From contig CAKSKA010000013.1 of assembly GCA_934464615.1 (NCBI GenBank), positions 1 to 58,410 on the forward strand: a stretch of DNA of 58,410 nucleotides, in the 5' to 3' direction. This document shows, in pieces, positions 51,035 to 58,410 of the stretch. Source of the DNA: an uncultured Eubacteriales bacterium (GTDB taxonomy: Bacteria; Bacillota; Clostridia; Oscillospirales; Acutalibacteraceae). The notes below the pieces were generated by a model that worked only from the letters and a program-made list of their open reading frames with translations, was not told where the DNA came from and searched no databases. Every line of letters starts with the position of its first letter. The stretch's first letter is position 1. A program made the position numbers and the translations under genes.

Positions 51035-52019
51035 GTTCTCCACCTCTTTCTACCGCTTGTGCGGGCTCTATATCTTCGGTTGTGTAATTTACAATAGGAG
51101 CGCGGCTTCCGACCTCTGCCCCTGCCTGATATTCGCCGTAGAATGAATCAATATCCTTTATAAACTTGCGGTTAAGCAGATGCAAAGGTATATGCTGCGG
51201 ACAAACTCTTGAGCACTCGCCGCAGTCGGTACAACGTCCGACAACATGAAAAGCGCGGATTATATGGAACATTTTTTCTTCAAAGGAATTTGCCGCCGCC
51301 TTATTTTCAACACCCGAATTCGGATTGTCGAATACACATTTTTCACAAGTGCATGCCGGACAAACGTCCCTGCAGGCATTACAGCGAATACAACGCGAAA
51401 GTTCGTTCTGCCAAAAAGCAAATCTTTCATCGGCAGTCATTTTTTCAAGTTTTTCAACTTCATCAAAACGGTGCGAATCCAGCACTTCGCCGTCCTCGCC
51501 TAAAAGTTCGTCATATGCAACATGGTGTTTGGATTTACAGTTAAGGCAGCGCTCCTGCAAAAGTTCTTCGCGTTTAACGGTTACGGTACCGTCGAACAGT
51601 GTTTCTATTTCCACGCTGTCGCCGCCGTCGTTTACGGCTGAAATACCGTCGGATACCGTTTTGATTTTTGCCGTGTCAAGCATACCGTTACACGGCACAC
51701 CTACAACATACACTTTTTCGCGGTCGAAACGATGCTCGGTTAAAAGCTGGTTAAAACTGTATGTATCGCACGGTTTTAAAAATACAAGCACCTTATTTTC
51801 ACTTTTTGCCGTTTCTTTAACAAGGTATTTGGAAAAATTTGCAGAGCAGAAATCGCCCCATATCAATTTTTCCTCAACATCCTGTGCCGAAGTAAACACT
51901 GCGGGGGTTACATCATAATCAAATTCGCCCTTACCCCAGCCGAGTACGCGGTCAACAGTGCCGTTATTTAATAATTCGGAGGCTTTTTCAACTAAAACTT
52001 CACGCTTTATTTCTTGCAT
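51027..52019 (-). CDS. Flx iron-sulfur subunit, 4Fe-4S dicluster type
   Basis: A 330-aa Fe-S protein. NKVLVFLKPCDTYSFNQLL and YVVGVPCNGMLD resemble the N-terminal part of FrhB-like proteins, followed by ERCLNCKSKHH, and then two ferredoxin sites CIRCNACRDVCPACTCEKC and CTDCGECSRVCP. It is the second electron-transfer subunit of the Flx part. GGAGG lies seven bases before the ATG at 52019, so the longer in-frame extension to 52121 is rejected; it would overlap the mvhD-like gene. Confidence 0.8.
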   Translation of the reverse strand: MQEIKREVLVEKASELLNNGTVDRVLGWGKGEFDYDVTPAVFTSAQDVEEKLIWGDFCSANFSKYLVKETAKSENKVLVFLKPCDTYSFNQLLTEHRFDREKVYVVGVPCNGMLDTAKIKTVSDGISAVNDGGDSVEIETLFDGTVTVKREELLQERCLNCKSKHHVAYDELLGEDGEVLDSHRFDEVEKLEKMTADERFAFWQNELSRCIRCNACRDVCPACTCEKCVFDNPNSGVENKAAANSFEEKMFHIIRAFHVVGRCTDCGECSRVCPQHIPLHLLNRKFIKDIDSFYGEYQAGAEVGSRAPIVNYTTEDIEPAQAVERGGEHA

Positions 52020-52441
52020 CTTAAATCCTCCAATCTCTTGTTCTCGCCAAGTGCCGCTACGGTCTTTGCAAAATCGTTCATAGTTGCGGCAAATTTTGCG
52101 CCTTCTGCCGCGCTCACCCATTCAACACGGGTACGTTCTTTTTCAATGCCCAGATAATCAAGCATTGAGAAAAGCAGCGACATACGGCGGCGTGTATAAT
52201 AGTTGCCTGATGTATAATGGCAGTCGCCGGGATGGCAGCCGCAGATTATAACACCGTCGGCACCGCGCTGAAACGCGCGTAAAATAAACATCGGATTTAC
52301 TCTGCACGAACACGGAACGCGTATTATTTTAACGTCCGCGGGATAATTAAGTCTGTTGTTACCGGCAAGGTCTGCTCCGGCGTAGGAACACCAGTTGCAG
52401 CAGAATGCCACAATAAGCGGTTTATAATCATTTACTTGCAT
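52007..52441 (-). CDS. flxD: MvhD/FlxD-like [2Fe-2S] protein
   Basis: A 144-aa protein of the F420-non-reducing hydrogenase delta (MvhD) family. FCCNWCSYAGADLAG carries cysteines for a [2Fe-2S] cluster, and GCHPGDCHYTSGN is a second hallmark. In Hdr complexes MvhD links the electron donor module to HdrA. Its ATG overlaps the hdrA stop by ten bases, as in many hdrA-mvhD pairs. Confidence 0.93.
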   Translation of the reverse strand: MQVNDYKPLIVAFCCNWCSYAGADLAGNNRLNYPADVKIIRVPCSCRVNPMFILRAFQRGADGVIICGCHPGDCHYTSGNYYTRRRMSLLFSMLDYLGIEKERTRVEWVSAAEGAKFAATMNDFAKTVAALGENKRLEDLRCKK

Positions 52442-54426
52442 ATTGCGTCTACCTCCGCCATTATTTGTTTATTCATAAATCCTTTAAGATCCATAGCGCC
52501 CGACATACAGGCAACCGTACAAGCGCCGCAGCCCTGACAAACAGCCTCGTTAACAACGGCAACGCGGCGAACCTTGGTCGTTCTGTCCGGCATTCTGAAT
52601 TCTTTATCCTGATATGTAATTGCGCCGTAAGGACAAACCTTTTCGCAGGTAGAGCATCCGTTACACATCATTTCGTCCGAGTGTGCAACGCACGGGTTGC
52701 CCATTAGCTTATCCTTGCACAAAAGTCCTATAACTTTTGAAGCGGCTGCGCCTGCCTGTGATACCGTTTCGGGTATATCTTTAGGTCCCTGACAGGTACC
52801 AGAGAGATAAACGCCGGCTGTAGGACTTTCTACCGGACGCAGTTTCGGGTGAGCCTCGGTAAAGAAGTCGTTTGTATCCATACTTGCGGTAAGCATTGTT
52901 GCAAGCGGACGCGCCGATTTATCCGGTTCGATAGCGGCGGCAAGAACAACCATGTCCGCATCTATATGCAGCTGTTTGCCGTCTATAAGATCGGATGCCT
53001 GAACCTTAAGTTTCTTGCCTTCGGGCGATACTTTACCTACCATACCTTTTATGTAATGCACGCCGTATTCCTCAACTGCACGGCGGTAGAATTCATCAAA
53101 ATTCTTACCCGGTGTACGTACATCAATATAGAAAACATAAACGTCTGTATCGGGGTACTTATCCCTTATAAGCATTGCGTGCTTTGCGGTATACATACAG
53201 CATATTTTAGAGCAATACTCTTTTCCCTTTTCGTTGCAGGCAGAGCAACGGGAGCCTACGCACTGTACAAAAACTATTGTATGCGGATGCTCGCCGTCTG
53301 AGGGGCGCAAAAGCGTACCGCCCGTAGGTCCTGCCGCATTCATAAGACGCTCAAGTTCAAGCGAAGTAACAACATCTTTCGATTCGCTGTAGGCAAATTC
53401 GTCAAATTTTGCAACCGAGATAGGATTAAATCCCGTTGCAACAACTATTGCGCCGTATTTTTCTTTAACAAATTCGTCCTTGGCATCGTAATTAATTGCA
53501 CCGGCAGAGCAAACTTTTGAGCAAAGTCCGCATTTTCCGGTTTTAAGTTTTGTGCAGTAATTGGGATCTATCGTCGCAACCTTCGGTACTGCCTGTGCAA
53601 ACGGAATATATACGGCGTGACGGTTATCCATACCCAAATTAAACTCGTTAGGTACGTTTTTCTGCGGACATTTTTCCGTACAAAGTCCGCAGCCCGTGCA
53701 TATATCTTCGTTTACATATCTTGCCTTGCGTTTAATGGTAACTTCAAAATTACCTACAAATCCGCCGACTTCGGTTACTTCGGAATACGAGAAAATTCTG
53801 ATTTTATCGTTCTGTGCAACATCCACCATTTTAGGTGTAAGTATACATGCGGCACAGTCAAGCGTCGGGAAAGTTTTATCAAGCTGCGCCATTTTACCGC
53901 CTATTGTCGGCTTTGTTTCAACTATATCAACGGGGAAACCGGCATCGGCAATATCAAGCGCTGTTTGTATACCGGCAATACCGCCGCCTATTACCAGTGC
54001 ACGTTTGGTAACGGGGCTTTCGCCGGGTGTAAGCGGTGCGTTAAGGTTAACCTTTGCAACGGCAGCCTTTGCAAGAATTATTGCTTTTTCGGTGCCGACC
54101 GGCATTTCCTTATGCACCCAGGAACACTGCTCACGGATGTTTGCAATCTCAACCATATAAGGATTAAGTCCTGCCGCAGCGGCTGTTTTGCGGAACGTAG
54201 CTTCGTGCATACGCGGTGAGCAGGAACAAATTACAATACCTGTAAGTTTATGTTCTTTAACGGCGTCGATTATCATATTCTGTCCTGCCTGAGAACACAT
54301 ATATTGATAATCTGTGGAGAATACAACTCCGGGTTCGTTCTTTAAAGCCTGTGCTACAGCCGCAACATCAACCGTACCGGCAATGTTTGTACCGCAGTGG
54401 CACACAAATACTCCTATTCTTTGCAT
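52432..54426 (-). CDS. hdrA: Heterodisulfide reductase subunit A-like, bifurcating flavoprotein
   Basis: A 664-aa HdrA, the subunit whose FAD performs electron bifurcation in known Hdr complexes. Features in order: N-terminal CHCG; LVIGGGIAGIQTALDIA binding FAD; FPTLDCAACILTPKMV; a ferredoxin site CTGCGLCTEKCP; CGLCSKVC; FVQCVGSRCSACNEKGKEYC; and two C-terminal [4Fe-4S] sites CNGCSTCEKVCP and CQGCGACTVAC. These are the ferredoxin-reducing clusters. AAAGGAG precedes the ATG. Confidence 0.95.
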   Translation of the reverse strand: MQRIGVFVCHCGTNIAGTVDVAAVAQALKNEPGVVFSTDYQYMCSQAGQNMIIDAVKEHKLTGIVICSCSPRMHEATFRKTAAAAGLNPYMVEIANIREQCSWVHKEMPVGTEKAIILAKAAVAKVNLNAPLTPGESPVTKRALVIGGGIAGIQTALDIADAGFPVDIVETKPTIGGKMAQLDKTFPTLDCAACILTPKMVDVAQNDKIRIFSYSEVTEVGGFVGNFEVTIKRKARYVNEDICTGCGLCTEKCPQKNVPNEFNLGMDNRHAVYIPFAQAVPKVATIDPNYCTKLKTGKCGLCSKVCSAGAINYDAKDEFVKEKYGAIVVATGFNPISVAKFDEFAYSESKDVVTSLELERLMNAAGPTGGTLLRPSDGEHPHTIVFVQCVGSRCSACNEKGKEYCSKICCMYTAKHAMLIRDKYPDTDVYVFYIDVRTPGKNFDEFYRRAVEEYGVHYIKGMVGKVSPEGKKLKVQASDLIDGKQLHIDADMVVLAAAIEPDKSARPLATMLTASMDTNDFFTEAHPKLRPVESPTAGVYLSGTCQGPKDIPETVSQAGAAASKVIGLLCKDKLMGNPCVAHSDEMMCNGCSTCEKVCPYGAITYQDKEFRMPDRTTKVRRVAVVNEAVCQGCGACTVACMSGAMDLKGFMNKQIMAEVDAICK

Positions 54427-54441
54427 AGTTGTTTCTCCTTT

Positions 54442-54834
54442 CTACTTAGAATATTTACGCATGGCACTTACTATTGCCTGTTGCGGTAGATCATCATCAA
54501 CCATCGGCGGAATATCGTCAGCCGTCATGTGATTTTCACCTTTTTCGCGTATAACGGTAAGCCTTACAGCCTCTATCAGTTTTGCCGGCTCAACCCCGCG
54601 CGGACAGCGGTCTACACAGGCAAAGCACGAAAGGCACTTATAAATGGATTTTGATTTAAGCAACGGTTCAAGCTCGCCGTTTTCAACCATATATACAAAC
54701 TGATGAGGATGATATTCCATCTCATCATACGAAGGGCATGTGCCCGAGCACTTACCGCAACGCATACATTTACGCGGATTAACCCCGCTTATACGAAGGA
54801 TGTTTTCTTTTTTGTTTGCAATGTTACTGTGCAT
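54442..54834 (-). CDS. hdrC: Heterodisulfide reductase subunit C-like
   Basis: A 130-aa protein with two [4Fe-4S] sites, CMRCGKCSGTCP and CLSCFACVDRCP, as in HdrC. It passes electrons from HdrA to HdrB. The start at 54834 has AAGGAGG six bases upstream. It overlaps the hdrB stop by 11 bases and lies 15 bases before hdrA. Confidence 0.92.
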   Translation of the reverse strand: MHSNIANKKENILRISGVNPRKCMRCGKCSGTCPSYDEMEYHPHQFVYMVENGELEPLLKSKSIYKCLSCFACVDRCPRGVEPAKLIEAVRLTVIREKGENHMTADDIPPMVDDDLPQQAIVSAMRKYSK

Positions 54835-55630
54835 TTGTATCCTCCTTAATACCAAGCGCCTGCGCTAAAAGTTCGGTAAAATAAATAACCGGTATATCGC
54901 TGTTATGCTTTACCAAATTGTACTTGCAAAGCGGACATGCGGTAACTATCATTTCCGCACCGTGATTTACGGCACTGTCTGCTATTGCATTCGACCTTTT
55001 CTTCGCAGCCGATTCATCTTCAAGTGCAATATAACCGCCGCAGCATTCGTTGCGTTGCGGATAAACCACCGGCTCGGCACCGAGCGCGCGTATAAAATCT
55101 TCCATAATTTTCGGATTTTCTACATCGTCAAACGCCATTACTTTGCCGGGACGCAGTAAAAGACAACCGTAGTATGCCGCTATTTTTTTGCCTGTAAGCG
55201 GATTTACGACCGCCTCTTTCAGTTTATCAAATCCTACCGTATCGCGCAAAAGTTCAAGAAAATGATATACTTTTGTTTCTCCGCTGTACGGTTCTCTTTT
55301 TTCTTTATCCTGTGCCATATACGCGTTCACCTTAGCGGCAAACTCGCCGTCGTTCTGCATGGCGTAATTTGTTTGTTTAATTACATTGTGGCAAGCGGAA
55401 CAAACGGTAACCAACGGCTCTCCGGCGTCGCGCGCACTCATTAAAGCACGTACGCTTGAAAGCTTTGTTGCAATTTCATCCTTAGAAGTTACATAAACGC
55501 CGCCGCAGCATTGCCAGTCTTTAATCTCACAAAGTTCTATTCCGAGTTTTTCTGCGCTTTTGCGTGCATAAATATCAAGCTGTTTAGCCTTTGTACGCAA
55601 GGTGCAACCCGGGAAATAACTAACCTTCAT
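54824..55630 (-). CDS. hdrB: Heterodisulfide reductase subunit B-like
   Basis: A 268-aa HdrB with two CCG domains: DWQCCGG then CSACH, and NECCGGY then CPLCKYN, with early cysteines in FPGCTL and YYGCLL. In methanogens these bind two non-cubane [4Fe-4S] clusters that split the CoM-CoB disulfide. Both sites look intact. Bacteria lack those coenzymes, so the acceptor must differ; it may be another disulfide or the fumarate reductase itself. AAGGAGG precedes the ATG. It is 34 bases after fumarase. Confidence 0.93.
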   Translation of the reverse strand: MKVSYFPGCTLRTKAKQLDIYARKSAEKLGIELCEIKDWQCCGGVYVTSKDEIATKLSSVRALMSARDAGEPLVTVCSACHNVIKQTNYAMQNDGEFAAKVNAYMAQDKEKREPYSGETKVYHFLELLRDTVGFDKLKEAVVNPLTGKKIAAYYGCLLLRPGKVMAFDDVENPKIMEDFIRALGAEPVVYPQRNECCGGYIALEDESAAKKRSNAIADSAVNHGAEMIVTACPLCKYNLVKHNSDIPVIYFTELLAQALGIKEDTNAQ

Positions 55631-55664
55631 AATTTACCTCCAAAAAGGTTTGGCTCCCGTCAGC

Positions 55665-57041
55665 CTAAACCATCTGTTCGGGGTGGAATACCTCGTCAAA
55701 TTTTTCTGCTGTTAAAAAGCCGAGTTCAACACACGCCTGTTTAAGCGAAATATTGTCCTTAAACGCCTTTTTTGCCGTTTTTGCGGCATTTTCGTAACCT
55801 ATGTACGGATTAAGCGCCGTAACAAGCATAAGCGAATTATGCAAATTATGGTGCATTTTTTCCTTATTTGCAGTAATGCCGACAGCACAATTCTTATTAA
55901 AGGAAACGATTGCTTCCGCTAAAAGTCTTGCGGATTGCAGGAAATTGTAAGCCGTAACCGGCATAAACACATTAAGTTCAAAATTTCCCTGCGAAGCCGC
56001 CATACCGACGGCGACATCATTACCCATTACCTGTACGGCAACCATTGTAACTGCTTCGCACTGCGTCGGATTTACTTTGCCCGGCATTATTGATGAGCCC
56101 GGTTCGTTTTCCGGAATATGTATTTCGCCCAGTCCGTCACGCGGTCCTGATGCCAACCAGCGTACATCATTTGCGATTTTCATCATATCGCATGCGGTTG
56201 CTTTAATTGCACCGTGTGCAAAAACAATTTCATCTTTGGATGTAAGCGCATGGAATTTGTTTTCCGCCGTTACAAAAGGCTTGCCCGTAAGGCCTGCAAC
56301 CTTTTGTGCCACCAATGTATCAAAACCTTTCGGCGCGTTAAGTCCGGTACCTACCGCAGTACCGCCCAGTGCCAACTCATAAAGCGGTTTAACGGCTGTT
56401 TTCAACAACTGTACGTCGCGTTCAAGGCTTGCTCTCCAGCCGGAGATTTCCTGACTGAATTTTATAGGCGTTGCGTCCTGCAAATGCGTACGTCCCGACT
56501 TAACAATACCTTCGTTTTCCTTTTCAAGTCTTTTAAAAGTATTTATAAGTTCTTCAACCGCGGGAATCAATTTATCCTCAACTGCCAGCACTGCCGAAAT
56601 ATGCATTGCCGTCGGGAAGGTATCGTTTGAGGATTGACTCATATTTATATCATCATTCGGATGGCATAATTTTTTATTTGCAATTTGATTTGCACGGTTC
56701 GCGATTACTTCGTTTGCATTCATATTTGACTGCGTACCCGAACCCGTCTGCCATACAACAAGCGGAAAATTATTGTTAAGGCTGCCGGATATTACTTCGT
56801 CGCACGCCTTGCTTATTGCATCCAGTTTTTCGGCAGTCATTTTTTCGGGTTTAAGCTCGGCATTAGCCTGTGCCGCAGCCTTTTTAAGTATGCCGAAAGC
56901 GTGTGTTATTTCACGCGGCATGGTTTCAATATTAACGCCTATTTCAAAATTTTCGTGACTTCTTTGCGTTTGTGCCGCCCAAAGACAGTCCGCAGGGACC
57001 TTTACTTCCCCCATAGAATCGTGTTCAATACGGTATTCCAT
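55665..57041 (-). CDS. fumC: Fumarase, class II
   Basis: A 458-aa class II fumarate hydratase. It has WQTGSGTQSNMNANEV, DDINMSQSSNDTFPTAMHI, RTHLQDATPIKFSQEISGW, and the signature GSSIMPGKVNPTQCE with the catalytic Ser. It dehydrates malate to fumarate, feeding the fumarate reductase at the end of the operon. This class is iron-free and oxygen-stable. It follows mdh by 12 bases, with AAGGACTG before the ATG. L-aspartate ammonia-lyase is a related alternative, but the context and sequence favour fumarase. Confidence 0.94.
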   Translation of the reverse strand: MEYRIEHDSMGEVKVPADCLWAAQTQRSHENFEIGVNIETMPREITHAFGILKKAAAQANAELKPEKMTAEKLDAISKACDEVISGSLNNNFPLVVWQTGSGTQSNMNANEVIANRANQIANKKLCHPNDDINMSQSSNDTFPTAMHISAVLAVEDKLIPAVEELINTFKRLEKENEGIVKSGRTHLQDATPIKFSQEISGWRASLERDVQLLKTAVKPLYELALGGTAVGTGLNAPKGFDTLVAQKVAGLTGKPFVTAENKFHALTSKDEIVFAHGAIKATACDMMKIANDVRWLASGPRDGLGEIHIPENEPGSSIMPGKVNPTQCEAVTMVAVQVMGNDVAVGMAASQGNFELNVFMPVTAYNFLQSARLLAEAIVSFNKNCAVGITANKEKMHHNLHNSLMLVTALNPYIGYENAAKTAKKAFKDNISLKQACVELGFLTAEKFDEVFHPEQMV

Positions 57042-57053
57042 ATTTTTCAGTCC

Positions 57054-57998
57054 TTATATATCAAGATTTTTAATTACTTCTTTAAGTGTATTTGCGCTGT
57101 GCTGGAGTTTAACTATTTCTTCATCGGTCAGCCAGATATTTACCTTGCCGCGAACACACTTATTACCTATAAGGTTAAGGGTGCTTAAGCATACGTCGTC
57201 AATACCGTATTCGCCGTGCATCATGGTGGATACCGTCATAGTTGTATCCATACCGCCGAGCAAGCATTTGCATATATGGCAAACCGAAACGGATACCGCA
57301 TAGAAGGTTGCGCCCTTGCGTGCGATTACTCTGCCGCCGGATTTTCTTACATACTGCTCTATTTCATCAAGGTCGAGCGTCGGACTTTCAATACCGGGAG
57401 TTGTTATATATTTGTTGCACTCTGTTATCGGTACGTTTGAGATATTTGCAACAGACCACGGAATAAAGGAAGAATCACCGTGTTCGCCGAAAACATAAGC
57501 ATGTACATTGCTTTGGCTTATGTTATAGTATTCCGAAAGACGGGCGCGCAAACGTGCAGTATCGAGAATTGTACCCGAACCGATTATACGGTTTTCCGGA
57601 ATTCCGGAGTACTTGCAAAAAGTATATGTCAGTATATCAACCGGATTACTTACAATTATATATGCGGCATCCGGTGCATATTTTGTTATTTCGGGAATTA
57701 TTGATTTTGTAATGTTAACGTTTGTTTGTGCAAGCTCAAGTCTTGTCTGTCCGGGTTTTCTTGCAATGCCCGAAGTTAAAATAACTATATCCGCGCCTGC
57801 CGCGTCCCTGTAATCGCCCGCATATACGGAGCAAGCACTGCAAAACGGAGTTCCCTGTCTTATATCAAGGGCTTCTCCCAATGCCTTTTCGTTATTGATG
57901 TCTATCATAACGATTTCCGACGCTATACCCATTACGGTAAGCGTGTAAGCGATAGTAGAGCCTACGCTTCCTGTTCCGATGATTGCTACTTTATTCAT
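57054..57998 (-). CDS. mdh: Malate dehydrogenase, LDH-like type
   Basis: A 314-aa NAD-dependent dehydrogenase of the LDH/MDH family. VAIIGTGSVGSTIAYTL binds NAD, VSNPVDILTY and FGEHGDSSFIPW carry the catalytic Asp/His. In the substrate loop GIARKPGQTRLELA, Arg occupies the place of the lactate-selecting Gln (NQKPG in Bacillus LDH), so oxaloacetate/malate is the likely pair. That fits fumarase next door. The ATG at 57998 follows GGGAAGG and is preferred to the in-frame start at 58013. It leads the operon. Confidence 0.85.
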   Translation of the reverse strand: MNKVAIIGTGSVGSTIAYTLTVMGIASEIVMIDINNEKALGEALDIRQGTPFCSACSVYAGDYRDAAGADIVILTSGIARKPGQTRLELAQTNVNITKSIIPEITKYAPDAAYIIVSNPVDILTYTFCKYSGIPENRIIGSGTILDTARLRARLSEYYNISQSNVHAYVFGEHGDSSFIPWSVANISNVPITECNKYITTPGIESPTLDLDEIEQYVRKSGGRVIARKGATFYAVSVSVCHICKCLLGGMDTTMTVSTMMHGEYGIDDVCLSTLNLIGNKCVRGKVNIWLTDEEIVKLQHSANTLKEVIKNLDI

Positions 57999-58072
57999 AA
58001 AGCACCTTCCCATATTTCAAATTTATATAACCGTCGGCACAAAGCCTTTCGCGGCATACCGCCGTCCATTGT

Positions 58073-58101
58073 ATTATAACACACTTTTTTAAATAATGGA
58101 A
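58073..58101 (-). promoter_or_regulatory. Promoter of the mdh-fumC-hdr-flx-frd operon
   Basis: On the minus strand TTCCAT (58096-58101), a 17-base spacer and a perfect TATAAT (58073-58078), about 75 bases before the mdh start. The -35 box is weak, so an activator may help. I saw no clear Rex-type palindrome. Confidence 0.55.
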
Positions 58102-58202
58102 TTGCAAGTTTTACATATCGGTAAAATATTTATCGATATATCCTGACACGATAAGGCACATGACGGTTTTTTGTGTTTTTTTAGTTCTTAATATCGCAGA
58201 AA

Positions 58203-58233
58203 TCACCGGAGGAGCAATAAAGCTCTCCGGTGA
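58203..58233 (-). terminator. Terminator after PEP carboxykinase gene
   Basis: TCACCGGA (58203-58210) pairs with TCCGGTGA (58226-58233), extended by GAGC/GCTC with one bulge. The T-run on the minus strand is short, so termination may be partial. Confidence 0.6.
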
Positions 58234-58281
58234 CTGTATTTTTCTCAGGCAAATAACCCGTACCGAGTTAACCTATAATGC

Positions 58282-58410
58282 CTACTTTTCAAGACCTTTT
58301 TTAAGGTTATCAAGCTGGCGGCGGAGTTCCGCAGGTAATTTATCGCCGAACTTCTTGTAATGTTCTTCTATCTCCGCTGCTTCCTTCTCCCATACTTCCT
58401 TATCTACGGT
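58282..58410 (-). CDS. pckG: Phosphoenolpyruvate carboxykinase (GTP), C-terminus only
   Basis: The last 42 codons and the stop of a gene entering from the right edge. They read VDKEVWEKEAAEIEEHYKKF then GDKLPAELRRQLDNLKKGLE, which matches the C-terminal helix and FGDxLPAEL stretch of GTP-dependent PEP carboxykinases. In succinate fermenters the enzyme works toward oxaloacetate and conserves energy as GTP. Its place directly upstream of mdh, on the same strand, supports this. A fragment this short leaves some doubt. Confidence 0.75.
   Translation of the reverse strand, partial: TVDKEVWEKEAAEIEEHYKKFGDKLPAELRRQLDNLKKGLEK

Noticed and set aside
52020..52121. Longer N-terminus for the Flx dicluster protein
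   Set aside because: It would lie inside the mvhD/flxD gene, is arginine-rich and lacks a ribosome site, while ATG at 52019 has GGAGG.
57054..57998. Lactate dehydrogenase as the product
   Set aside because: The substrate-loop residue is Arg, not Gln, and fumarase lies next to it.
58079..58140. Rex-type operator before mdh
   Set aside because: AT-rich inverted stretches are present but no match to the TTGTTAA-n4-TTAACAA pattern was found.
1..58410. CRISPR array, insertion sequences, rRNA or prophage genes
   Set aside because: No regularly spaced direct repeats, transposase, rRNA or phage structural motifs were seen.

Overview
The window looks like the chromosome of an AT-rich, strictly anaerobic Clostridia-type Firmicute, probably a gut lineage. 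Four things point that way: strong AGGAGG-like ribosome sites with many TTG/GTG starts, near-consensus sigma-A promoters, the Gram-positive order asp23-fakA-recG, and the PyrK/PyrD (class 1B) pair. Fermentative redox genes (PEP carboxykinase, malate dehydrogenase, fumarase, fumarate reductase, Hdr/Flx) fit an anaerobe that makes succinate. Nothing in the window fixes the genus.

Layout. (1) 1-15179, minus strand: one long exopolysaccharide/capsule operon behind a consensus promoter at 15151-15179. It runs aminotransferase, PglC-like phosphoglycosyl transferase, six glycosyltransferases, two polysaccharide pyruvyl transferases, a radical SAM protein, a Wzy-like polymerase, a Wzx-like flippase, a nitroreductase-family protein, and the start of a nucleotide-sugar epimerase cut by the window edge. 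(2) 15300-24786: housekeeping genes: GNAT acetyltransferase, tRNA-Arg, cysteine hydrolase, trmO, PAP2 phosphatase, then the minus-strand series ymdB, orphan peptide-binding lipoprotein, asp23, fakA, recG, and finally tRNA-Pro. (3) 24823-30600: an accessory stretch 3' of tRNA-Pro. It holds a zinc-ribbon UvrD-like helicase, a small HTH-tailed partner protein, two acetyltransferases and decayed pieces of a Nudix hydrolase and a Vat/CatB-like acyltransferase. (4) 30830-46480: transporters and small metabolism: pnuC behind an attenuator-like leader, an EamA permease, a ProX/YbaK deacylase, thioredoxin and its reductase, a MacB/FtsX ABC pair behind a palindromic operator, an EEP phosphatase, two SGNH esterases, PHP and DUF1003 proteins, a 51-aa gene, a MATE pump with a MerR regulator and a textbook 19-bp-spacer MerR promoter, and pyrK-pyrD. 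(5) 46537-58101, minus strand: a twelve-gene redox operon, with the end of GTP-dependent PEP carboxykinase upstream.

The most interesting region is (5). The gene order is mdh, fumC, hdrB, hdrC, hdrA, mvhD/flxD, two Fe-S Flx subunits, the NAD(P)H-oxidising FlxA, fumarate reductase Fe-S subunit, fumarate reductase flavoprotein, and a small membrane protein. With PEP carboxykinase next door this encodes PEP to oxaloacetate to malate to fumarate to succinate. The fumarate reductase appears soluble: it has no heme/quinone anchor subunit and the flavoprotein lacks the histidine that binds FAD covalently. It is co-transcribed with a complete Flx-Hdr flavin-bifurcation module. The inference is an NADH-driven cytosolic fumarate reductase that also reduces ferredoxin by electron bifurcation. 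That coupling is proposed here, not shown.
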